Source: a virus | IMG/VR virus record: IMGVR_UViG_3300036719_003046 | Location: 1-33,883 of that record | DNA length: 33,883 nucleotides | Reading direction: 5' to 3' (one strand) | Shown here: positions 6,201 through 13,600 of the stretch, one piece after another | How positions within the stretch are numbered: the first letter of the stretch is position 1 | How the letters are laid out: each line of letters opens with the position of its first letter | The notes under the pieces: model-generated | What the model was told of the DNA's origin: nothing | The model's database searches: none | Seen by the model: only the letters and a program-made list of their open reading frames with translations | Made by a program: the position numbers and the translations under genes

Positions 6201-8799
6201 CCCCAGAAGAGGGAGAGCTATTTGTAATGGTAAAGCTGGGATAAGTGCCAGAGATACTAATGCCAGTACCCGAATTTAACACTACTGTCTGATCGGGAGC
6301 GGTATTGGTAACAGTCATTGACCCCGACCCAGTAACAGGACTTCCCGATACACTTATGCCAGTACCAGCCGTTAAGCCCACTGATGTAACCGTACCTACT
6401 GAAAAAGTCCTATTGGCTGACAAATCTTGTAAAGTGCCATTGATAGTAATGGTTCGTGATTGCGGCACATAGGTTGCAGAGGCTACATTAGACCTTAAAT
6501 AAGGAGACAGCATTGAAGCTGTGTCGCTGATGTTCAATTTTAAGTTAATACGATTACTAAGGCTGGCTGTGTCAATCTTACGCAAATAAGGACTGAGCAT
6601 ACTACTTGTATCTGAAATGTTTAGTTTTGTAGCTAGTCCACTTGTTAAATTAGCTTGAACACTATCAATTCCCTTTTGTCTCCATGCCCTTGTAGCAATT
6701 AACAATGTATCTATCGCTAATGTTCCGCTTGTAGTAATCGTTCCCCCGGTTATACCTGTGCTATTATTTGTAGCCACAGAGGTAACAGTTCCCCCAGCAT
6801 CTATTAACGTATCTGCAATAGATATTGTACCTGAAGCATTAATTCTTAAAGCCTTTGTTCCGGGTGCAGAGGGAAGTGCTGACATTCGCACCCCTCTTTG
6901 TAAATGTGTTCCATTAAGAACGGTCAATGAAGAATCTGGTGTGGTAAGTACACCGAGACCAGTAGCACTAATTCTTGCATATTCTGCAGTAGCATTTGGG
7001 TTAGCAATTATTACACCTCCTGAGCCAGCAGATATTTGTCTCAAAGAAAACCCACCTACAAAGTTTGTGGTAGCAACAAAATGATCATCAGCTATCCATT
7101 TTCTTGCGTAACCATCATTGCTCGATGTTAAGTCTAATTTATACGCAGGGGAAGTTGTTCCTATGCCAATCAAACCAGCATTTTGGAAAATTTGAGAAGT
7201 ATCAACTGTACTGGTACCCGTCCAGCGAGTCATATAGTTAGCAATACCAGTTCCTCCAACCTTTGTATTGGCTAAAGCCGCTACCGAGTCTATGCCCTTC
7301 TGTCTCCAAGCTCTTGTACTTATTAAAGCCGTATCAATAGCTAATGTTCCCGAAGTAGTGATTGTGCCGCCTGTGATACCTGTTCCGTCGTTGGTGGCTA
7401 CTGAGGTAACCGTTCCCCCTGCATCGATAAGAGTATCGGCGTATGATATTGTTCCAGAAGCGTCTATGCGAAGGGCTTTTGTTCCGGGTGCTTGGGGAAG
7501 TCCTGACGCACGAATTCCCCGACCAAATAAAGCTCCATTGACAACAGTAAGGTTAGAGTCTGGAGTAGATGTTCCTAGACCCATATTGCCGTTCCCTAAC
7601 CAATAATAAGGGGTCGTTTGAACGCCATTATCCCAAAGCCTAAATTCAGCTCTGCTCGTATAGGTTGCTGCCGCTGGGTTGGTACCCCTAATGATAAACC
7701 TGTTTAATTTTCTATTATTGGCATCATCCCTTGTTCCAAAATCCATCCCCGTTCCCATATTGGCTTGGGGAGTCCCCGTAGTCAATGAGCTTTCTATCAA
7801 TAGCGGTAACTGCGCTCCCGTATTGTTAGTAGTCTTTTCGTTAAAGATGGCCACGTAAGAGCTTAGCCCGTTATTTTCAGCATAGATAGCGGCATTGCTA
7901 TCTGATACGTTTGAGGCTGAATTATAGTTAATTTTAAGGGCAAACCCTCCTGTATCTACAATAGCCAATCGCCCGTTAGGGGTGGTAGTGCCGAGGCCAA
8001 TGTTTTGACCATCTTGAAATAGCTGCGAGGTGTCGATTGTATTTGTGCCGCTAAATTTAGGTACATAGCCAGCAATTCCCGAAACATTATTATTTATTAA
8101 AGCCGCTACGCTGTCTATTCCTTTTTGTCTCCAGAGGCGAGTAGAAATAAGTGCGGTGTCTATGGCAAGAGTTCCCGTAGACGTAATAGTACCACCAGTA
8201 ATTCCCGTAGCATTATTAGTAGCTATTGAGGTTACTGTTCCTGCGGGGGAAGATGAGACAACGCTATCTACATACCCTTTATCAACTAACGTAAATTGTT
8301 TGTAATCTGAGTGATAGTTTCCAGCGTAAGATATTTTTTTTGAAATAGAAGCACTATCCGTTTTCAGCAATAAATTTAAGTCCCCTGTTGTAAATCGAAT
8401 ACTATCCGCACTAACCACAAACTTGTCAAGACCCGTAAAGGTGAGAGGGTAGCCGCCACCTGTTAAGGTTCTAACCCCCGTTAGCGTACCATCAATTGAA
8501 TATATGTTATTCCCCGATCCCGTATTAATAGGTATCCAAGCAGTAGCAGTCTGGTTGCGAAGCCAAAGCTTAATACCGCCGCCATTGGTGGCAATCTGCG
8601 CTCCGGGGTAGCTTTTAATGCGTTGGTTGTTTGCCGCGGTCGTGTCGACAAATACAATGTTGACAAAGCGGGATTGGGTGGCTCCCTTGGAAACTACAAT
8701 AGTGCTGTCACTTCCCAATACTTGGGTGATGGGGTAACCCTGTGAAAATGAAGCAGTTACACAAATTAAGGCTAAAACTAAGGCAAATATTTTCTTCAT
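3289..8799 (-). CDS. Giant fibre-like protein with Sec signal peptide
   Basis: This 1836-aa protein is a repetitive, Gly/Ser/Thr-rich, beta-structured fibre. It has two ~100-aa repeats plus a partial third (TVTSVATN...GITGGTIT...RQKGIDSV; residues about 185-235, 460-510 and 670-715) and about ten GIGTTSPxxKL units from residue ~265 to ~1490, a pattern common in phage fibres and Bacteroidota surface proteins. The last 25 residues form a coiled coil (trimer seed); no S74 autoprotease/chaperone domain is visible. Oddly, it begins with a textbook signal peptide (MKKIFALVLALICVTASFS, then QG), which cytoplasmically assembled tail fibres lack. Either it is exported to the host surface, or a host secreted gene was recruited. 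It overlaps endonuclease 1 and the 131-aa exported gene by 4 nt each. Confidence 0.8.
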   Translation of the reverse strand: MKKIFALVLALICVTASFSQGYPITQVLGSDSTIVVSKGATQSRFVNIVFVDTTAANNQRIKSYPGAQIATNGGGIKLWLRNQTATAWIPINTGSGNNIYSIDGTLTGVRTLTGGGYPLTFTGLDKFVVSADSIRFTTGDLNLLLKTDSASISKKISYAGNYHSDYKQFTLVDKGYVDSVVSSSPAGTVTSIATNNATGITGGTITSTGTLAIDTALISTRLWRQKGIDSVAALINNNVSGIAGYVPKFSGTNTIDTSQLFQDGQNIGLGTTTPNGRLAIVDTGGFALKINYNSASNVSDSNAAIYAENNGLSSYVAIFNEKTTNNTGAQLPLLIESSLTTGTPQANMGTGMDFGTRDDANNRKLNRFIIRGTNPAAATYTSRAEFRLWDNGVQTTPYYWLGNGNMGLGTSTPDSNLTVVNGALFGRGIRASGLPQAPGTKALRIDASGTISYADTLIDAGGTVTSVATNDGTGITGGTITTSGTLAIDTALISTRAWRQKGIDSVAALANTKVGGTGIANYMTRWTGTSTVDTSQIFQNAGLIGIGTTSPAYKLDLTSSNDGYARKWIADDHFVATTNFVGGFSLRQISAGSGGVIIANPNATAEYARISATGLGVLTTPDSSLTVLNGTHLQRGVRMSALPSAPGTKALRINASGTISIADTLIDAGGTVTSVATNNSTGITGGTITTSGTLAIDTLLIATRAWRQKGIDSVQANLTSGLATKLNISDTSSMLSPYLRKIDTASLSNRINLKLNISDTASMLSPYLRSNVASATYVPQSRTITINGTLQDLSANRTFSVGTVTSVGLTAGTGISVSGSPVTGSGSMTVTNTAPDQTVVLNSGTGISISGTYPSFTITNSSPSSGGTVTSVGSGYGLSGGAITGSGTLLVDSATLSAYYLRRKDSLTSTNLLGYVTRTVLADSAAAIRAAAGTVTGSGTTNYIPKFTSSSAIGNSVMQESSSNIGVGGSPSGTYGKLSVFGGISIKDDNNAKLEIGRYSSGASNSYIKLGANSNSLRITDNADQYDILTLTNAGNLGLGVTPSAWLSTTRAFQLGYGAVRSFTNSANTYLENNNYVNSSGTDIYLNNGAAGRYRIADEQHIWYQAASGTAGNAITFTQAMTLDASGNLGVGNTSPSSWIDGAKGISIYQGTTGRAVLSLAGTNTTADEILGRLSFTNTATTNTAQRLVIIDGVRGADANSGYLQFYTANSGNPAIRMTITSGGNVGIGTTSPTGKLHSYIGDITAGNAPASSGTTPVNAMLNLTNNRGIGMYFGGSYSGSYAQWIQVADVGNLGVYYPLALNPNGGNVGIGTTSPNDKLTIAAGSGVGAATTYWGNGVSGSGEFFVGHSTDATAYLYNRSNTALILGTNNTERMRITSGGNVGIGTTNPGTGSGAKLEVVQGTSTNAVARLVAPSSKTSTTQEYPFYITTNEAWASNPFGFEFGLKGNSTSSSRIAYIQAMTVNSSNDGILALQPNGGNVGIGTQSPATILDVRQSSPAGDVLMTMANTSANAYSGILLKNSSLTDKGLIAWANASASSWASSLALVAIGSDPMVFGTSNTERMRITSGGYLKASNDGSYLNSTGAYHELRQSAQSTASVVVSATNASFDNNVLAIGSTRTSSSAFNLIAAYANDFNDLKFFVRGDGAATFSSNVTATNYITGGVANTASFAATGYSLTGSNAQSLIDLAGTWNTSGNPTAIKLNITNTASGSTSNLMDLQVGGTSQYKVDKAGNSVQTGTIKTTAGNAWNLKQGGVSVGGADGLSVLVDIDGTTYYLLTGYPPEPEPEAMSGPSIGYKAKFEQPTIKIKSDNQKIKDLENEIAQLKELIKSKIK
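6657..6960 (-). repeat. Repeat copy 3 within fibre gene
   Basis: This segment encodes SLTVLNG...PGTKALRINASGTIS...TVTSVATN...RQKGIDSV and is a diverged DNA copy of 7271-7584. The similarity continues across about 300 nt, with most changes at third codon positions. It is part of the internal repeat architecture of the fibre and a possible site of unequal recombination. Confidence 0.65.
7271..7584 (-). repeat. Repeat copy 2 within fibre gene
   Basis: This is the second copy of the ~100-aa fibre repeat (NLTVVNG...PGTKALRIDASGTIS...TVTSVATN...RQKGIDSV). It is nearest to copy 3 at 6657-6960; its gene-distal part also matches the shorter copy at 8098-8240. Confidence 0.65.
8098..8240 (-). repeat. 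Repeat copy 1 (partial) within fibre gene
   Basis: This is a shorter copy of the repeat, covering only TVTSIATN...GITGGTIT...LISTRLWRQKGIDSVAAL. It lacks the preceding PGTKALRI part found in copies 2 and 3. It lies nearest to the N-terminal, signal-bearing end of the fibre protein. Confidence 0.6.
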
Positions 8800-9551
8800 T
8801 GTTCTTTATATTTAAAAATATATTTTCTTCTACTATCAATTTTTTTCAATAATCCTCTTGCTGAATGATTTATCACATTTCTTGCTATTCCTGTAATTTT
8901 TGAAGCTTGTCTAACCCCTTCAAATTCGGCTACTAAATTCCCCTCTAAATCAAATTGTAAAATAGCCTTCTTTTCTTTCTTTGCAAACAATCTATCTTTT
9001 TGCTCTTGAGTCCATTTAGTTCCTAAATTATACCGCTTGCCAATTTTTGATAAGCCTATCTGTCTTTTTCTTTCTTCAGATAATTTCTTGCCTTTGTTTG
9101 GGTGTGGCATCCCGTTTTTGTAGGCTTGTATTCTTGATTCAGAAAGCTTTCTCTTAGTCTCCTCGGATAAAGGCCTTCCTCTTAAAGCATATTTTGGCCC
9201 ATTTTTACCAACAGGTCCAGTTTCTCCCCCATCTGTACAATTTAAGCCTTTATCATATTTATATTCACTTGTAGACCATTTTTTATTGTAACTCATATAG
9301 GATCTAATCCAAAACATTTCCTTACCATCACAATAATTAACATCTCCATCAAATTCATCAATAACTTCAAACTTATGATTTTCTATTCCGTATTTTTTTA
9401 TGGAAGAATGTATGAGAGTTTGATCTTTCCTAACCCTTGAGTAGGATTGCTTTCTTTTTTTAAAATTAGTAGTTTTACCGATATAGATTCTATCTGTCGG
9501 GCTTGTTATCCTGTAGATATACCAATGTCTTATTTCTTGATTTTCAATCAT
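8796..9551 (-). CDS. GIY-YIG homing endonuclease 1 (NUMOD-type)
   Basis: This 251-aa protein has an N-terminal GIY-YIG nuclease fold: YIYRI (11-15), RIYIGKT (21-27), Arg33 and Glu78 before WIRSY, matching the catalytic Tyr/Arg/Glu set. Residues about 120-175 contain GRPLSEETKRKLSES and GKKLSEERKRQIGLSKIG, two NUMOD3-like DNA-binding elements, and 195-245 a NUMOD1/IENR-like helix-turn-helix (ASKITGIARNVINHSARG). It is a free-standing homing endonuclease expected to cut a related phage lacking the gene. Its base use is AT-richer than its neighbours and it has no copy of the dispersed motif. Both ends form ATGA overlaps with the flanking tail genes, so the element fits the operon without breaking coupling. 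Confidence 0.93.
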   Translation of the reverse strand: MIENQEIRHWYIYRITSPTDRIYIGKTTNFKKRKQSYSRVRKDQTLIHSSIKKYGIENHKFEVIDEFDGDVNYCDGKEMFWIRSYMSYNKKWSTSEYKYDKGLNCTDGGETGPVGKNGPKYALRGRPLSEETKRKLSESRIQAYKNGMPHPNKGKKLSEERKRQIGLSKIGKRYNLGTKWTQEQKDRLFAKKEKKAILQFDLEGNLVAEFEGVRQASKITGIARNVINHSARGLLKKIDSRRKYIFKYKEQ

Positions 9552-10069
9552 ATAGGATATATCTGGAATATTTCTCCTCCGACCGCCGCAGGGTGTATAG
9601 TAAACAAACCTAAGTTCTTATTCCAAGAGAAGTAGCTATCCCCATTTAGGTTAAGCGTAGACTGGGGTATTCCATTTCTTACAAAGAGAACATTAAAGCC
9701 TATGAAGGCGGTAAGGGTTGCCGATGTAGCCCCTGTAGGTACGATAGAGGATGCACTAACCTCAAAGATGTAGGGGTTAGGAATCTGCGTGGGGTTAACA
9801 GGGGTGATGGTACCGCCTGTTCCTGAGATTTGCTGGGCTTGCAGGTTGTAACCACGACAAAGGGCGTAGAGGTAGTTAGATGTTTCTGTTAGGGTTGAAT
9901 CGGAAGGGTCTAGGTTGTACCAGTATTCTACCGCTTTTCTTTCGTTATAAAGTATTTGGGGTGTCTCGGGAACAACTCGCTGTCCGAACAGAGAACCTTT
10001 TTCAACATCAAGCGTAGCTAAATATTGGCTGATTTTCGCAACGTCTAAAATTTGTGCCACCGTCAACAT
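9548..10069 (-). CDS. Tail-associated structural protein, 173 aa
   Basis: This 173-aa protein has a helical N-terminal half (AQILDVAKISQYLATLD to YLYALCRGYNLQAQQI) and, after a Gly/Thr/Pro linker near residue 105, a beta-rich C-terminal domain (VSASSIVPTGATSATLTAFIG onward). A helical anchor plus a small beta domain fits an adaptor between tail stump and fibre. It lies between the ejection proteins and the fibre-like gene, separated from the latter only by endonuclease 1. No family recognised. The spacer before it (36 nt) carries a dispersed motif copy. Confidence 0.6.
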   Translation of the reverse strand: MLTVAQILDVAKISQYLATLDVEKGSLFGQRVVPETPQILYNERKAVEYWYNLDPSDSTLTETSNYLYALCRGYNLQAQQISGTGGTITPVNPTQIPNPYIFEVSASSIVPTGATSATLTAFIGFNVLFVRNGIPQSTLNLNGDSYFSWNKNLGLFTIHPAAVGGEIFQIYPI

Positions 10070-10090
10070 AAATATATATTTTGTGTCAGG

Positions 10091-10103
10091 ACTTCCCCTA
10101 ACA
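10091..10103 (+). repeat. Intergenic copy of dispersed motif WCTTCCCNNRRCA
   Basis: ACTTCCCCTAACA occupies a third of the 36-nt spacer between the 175-aa and 173-aa genes, about 22 nt upstream of the latter's ATG. No protein constrains it. Confidence 0.7.
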
Positions 10104-10105
10104 TC

Positions 10106-10633
10106 TTAGAAAAATAAATTTTGATTGCTTACCATTGCTGTTGCCAAATCATAGCAAATCTGTGCTGACGTAATATCATACCCAAGTGTTATACTTTGGT
10201 TTCCGCTATCTATAAGGCAGCGAAGCTTACTCTTGTTGCTAAAATAAGTTGTATCTTGTAGGATGTAGGATGGCTGGGAAATCGCGGCTTGCCCTTGCGT
10301 TAAAGAATAATAAAATGTTTCATTATACAGTGTGAAGCCTGCGAGGGAAGTCTTGGTATAGAGCGTCACTCCGCCAGCATCAACCCAGTTAACGGTGATT
10401 TGAACAGCGGTGTCGGCTGATAGGCAATCGATAGATATTGAGCTTTGTGCTAAAGGCCATACGGTATAATTAGTGGTAGTTCCATCGGCTACCAGATATT
10501 CCCCGGCATAATTAACTAAAAAAACCCTACGGCTTACTATAGCCACATCTGACCCCGTAGAGGCATCTGTTATAATCACATTAGAGGGTAAACCCGCTTG
10601 TTGTGACGTTGTAAAATTAGGAGTTAGCGGCAT
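10106..10633 (-). CDS. Tail or fibre-associated structural protein, 175 aa
   Basis: This 175-aa protein is beta-rich throughout, with many Ser/Thr and no charged low-complexity part, no signal and no transmembrane helix. It starts MPLTPNFTTSQQAGLPSNVI and has one Cys pair-like set (Cys94, Cys139, Cys160) that need not form disulfides. A compact beta sandwich between ejection and fibre genes suggests a fibre adaptor or decoration protein. I do not recognise a family. A TAnnTTTG box lies 25 nt upstream of the start, so it may open the tail-fibre transcript. Confidence 0.6.
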   Translation of the reverse strand: MPLTPNFTTSQQAGLPSNVIITDASTGSDVAIVSRRVFLVNYAGEYLVADGTTTNYTVWPLAQSSISIDCLSADTAVQITVNWVDAGGVTLYTKTSLAGFTLYNETFYYSLTQGQAAISQPSYILQDTTYFSNKSKLRCLIDSGNQSITLGYDITSAQICYDLATAMVSNQNLFF

Positions 10634-10657
10634 CTTTTATTGTATTAAATTGTTTAT

Positions 10658-10665
10658 CAAAGTTA
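10658..10665 (-). promoter_or_regulatory. Candidate -7 promoter box before fibre genes
   Basis: On the minus strand TAACTTTG matches TAnnTTTG and lies 24 nt upstream of the ATG at 10633, in a 38-nt spacer after the giant ejection gene. No clear TTG is visible at -33. The position at a module boundary supports it; the short match weakens it. Confidence 0.35.
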
Positions 10666-10671
10666 CTAAAA

Positions 10672-13600
10672 TTACTTGAGCTTTTTCTTCACCTTTTCCT
10701 TAGTCTCTTCTTGTTCTTTTTCTTGTATGGGGAATTGGCGAAAGAGTTTTATATATCGTTTTTCTAAAATTTCTTGAGCATCTTTTTTGGCCTGATCAAT
10801 AGCCATTTTATCGTATTCAGCCCGCTTGGTACCTGATTTTTCTTTCTTAACAATTGGTGCTATCTTGGCTAATTCAATCTTTGCTCGTTCTTTTACTATG
10901 TTTTGAAATTCCTCCTTTTGGGCATCGGTCAATTTTACTACCCTTTTAACCTCTTTCTTATTAATTTTTTCCTTAAAAATAATTTGGTCTTGCACTTGTT
11001 TCATATCAACCTTTCGGATATTGGCTCCTATTATTGCCAACATATTGAACATGGCTGTTACGGCTATAGGGTCTTCTTTATAAAGCTCATTGGCGTCCTG
11101 AATCCACATTGGCACTACCAAGTTTTGCAATATTTCATCGTCATTTTCGTAGTTCGGATTTTTATCTAAATAATCCCTTATTGCTCCCGTTCCGGGAGAA
11201 GCTTTACCTAACAAGAATTGGGTGGTTAAATCTAATTTGGTATCTATTTTTTTGCCGTATCTTTCTCCAAATTTGGTTGTAATTCCGTATTGGTCTACGA
11301 AATCTTGCCCAAAAAGACGAGACATAAAAACAATAGTTGATTTTATACCTCCCAAAAAACTAATACGTTTATCTCCAATCTTAAATGCCAAGAAATTAGG
11401 GCTATCCGAGTTCCAAAAATCTTCATAATCCTCTTCGTCGCCCCCATAGGTATCTATTGCGGCTTTTACTAATGCGTGAGTAACAAGAACCGAGGCTGAA
11501 AATTTTGCAAAATCTATTAATGCCCTTTTCCTTACTGGGGCTGGCATATAACCATAGTATAAAAAAGCAAGAGGCGAATATAGCTTAAGCTCAGAAGCTA
11601 CCTTTCTTGGGGCAAACATAATAACACTCAACCACTTAGATGAAGCTTCAAGAGGCCCCATATTAGCTCTTCCCGTAGCAGTATTAACAAAGTCGGCAGC
11701 GGATTTGTAAACTTCTGGGTTTGAGTCTGGGGTGTAGCCCATATTTTTTAGAGCTGCCATTTCTGCCTCAAAGGAAGAGATTCGTATATAGTTCATATAC
11801 CCATCAAAAGCTCGTTGAGAAGCCTTTAGGGGGTTAATGCGTTTAATAAACTCAGCCGAAGGTTTATGGCCAAGGGTTATAACGCTGGCAATCAAATCAT
11901 AAATGGTATTTGCCCATTGAACAACGAAAATTTGCTCTTTAGCCGAAAGCGTTCCATCTACATCGCTGATAGCCAACCCAGAGTTTCTGGCTACGGAATA
12001 GTTATACGTTCCCTTGTAGCGTTGCATAAAACGCTCCATTCTGGTTGGTGAAGCAAATTGTCTAAGCCCTTCAGCAAATGCCTTGGCAGACATTACAGGA
12101 TTAGTGAAGACCCTACGGGTTCCCTGAACAAAGGCGGCACTAAGATCGAGTCCAGCTACCAAGGCTCTAGAGATACCAGAAAATATCTCTAATGCAATAT
12201 CCTCAATACGCTGACCTAAGGTTCTATTTTTTAACTCAGCTTTCTTTTTTTCTTCCTCGAACTTGTCCTGTAGGGCTTGTTTTTTGCCAAGCAAGATTTC
12301 AAGTTCGGCGTCGGCTTTAACTAAAGGCTTGGGGCGCGACGCATAATCCTTTTCTTTTAGTCTTCTTTGTAGTTCCTCTATCCTCTTTTTTGCAGATTCC
12401 TTTGCTTGTGAAAGAACTTGGGCATCGGTTTTTAAATCTCTAGCAAGGCTATTGATTTGTTTTTTTAAATTCTTTTCTGCCTCAGTTATCTTCGATGGTG
12501 TTGGTTTTTTGAAATACTTGAGTGCAAATTCCGTCTTACTCATTGATTTCAAGTCCTCAAGCTCAGATATCAACCTGCCTAATCTCTTAGCGGCTGCTAG
12601 TTGTTGTCTTACTTCGTCTTGGCTTGGGTTAACTGTTTTCCCATACTGGGTGATGGCATCTCTTACTTGTCTTTTTGTAAGCCCGGGAAGTTGTGACTCA
12701 AGCTCCTTAAAGGCGGCATCCGTTAAACCATCAATCGTATTTATTCCTTTTCTTACAAGGTCTCTGAGGAATTTTTCTGGTATAGTTATTGTGCCGTCTT
12801 CGTTAATAGTAGGTGTTTCGGGAACCTCTTTTTCTGTTTTTACTCCTTCGGCTTTAAATCCGTCTAATAAATCTTTTCTAAACTTATCTTCGTTATTGAA
12901 GGGCTTACCCTTTAATGCATCTTTTATTTTATCAATACCAAGTTCAATGGCTTTTTCAATAGCCACTCCAGCTTTGAGAGCCTTTTTAATGGTGGTAATA
13001 CCCATATCAATGATTGCAACAGGTATACCAATACTTGCATCGTATGTTCTACTTCTAAGTCTTTTTTGTATTCTTTCAAGGGCGGCGATAGCCTGATCTG
13101 CACGGCTTTTTCTTTTTGCAGGTAGCTGCTCGTAAATTTTATTGATTTCCTCCTGTACTCCTTTTTGAACCTTGGCATCTATTTCCTCATCCGTTAGCGT
13201 TCTCGCGTCTTCCCTTTTTACATCTTCAATAATGTTTTCAACAGCCACTTGACCCTCTTGGTCAACTTTCCTTTCTTCCGCTTCTTTAATTTGTTTTTTA
13301 AGTTCTTGGATTTCGGCATCCATTTTTTCAAATTGCTCTAATACCTCTGGAGATATAACACCTCCATTCGCCTTCTTGTATTGGGCAATTTGCTGTTGTA
13401 GGGAATAAGTTCTGTCAAGCATCCATCGGCGAAGCCTAAAGGACATTGATTGCTGCTGAGCGGTAATGACTGCTGCGATTTCAAAATTCCGCTGCTCTAC
13501 TTGCAGGTTTTTTAATTCTACCCCTTTTGTGCCTATTTCTTGCCCAGAAGCTTCTAGCTGTTCAATTTCGGCGGTTAAGTCCTCGATTTTAGTATCGAGG

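Noticed and set aside
6758-7606. Plus-strand open frames in the fibre gene
   Set aside because: They repeat with the fibre repeats and are antisense shadows; all other evidence puts genes on the minus strand.
3289-8799. Diversity-generating retroelement acting on the fibre gene
   Set aside because: No reverse transcriptase and no template-like repeat pair with adenine-biased changes is visible; the repeats differ mainly at synonymous positions.
8796-9551. Group I intron carrying endonuclease 1
   Set aside because: The flanking genes are complete and overlap the endonuclease directly, leaving no room for intron RNA; the same holds for endonuclease 2.
12452-13096. Long plus-strand open frame of 214 codons
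   Set aside because: It lies wholly inside the 2126-aa gene, has Ser/Leu/Phe-rich composition typical of an antisense frame of Lys/Glu-rich coding, and no leader or neighbour on that strand.
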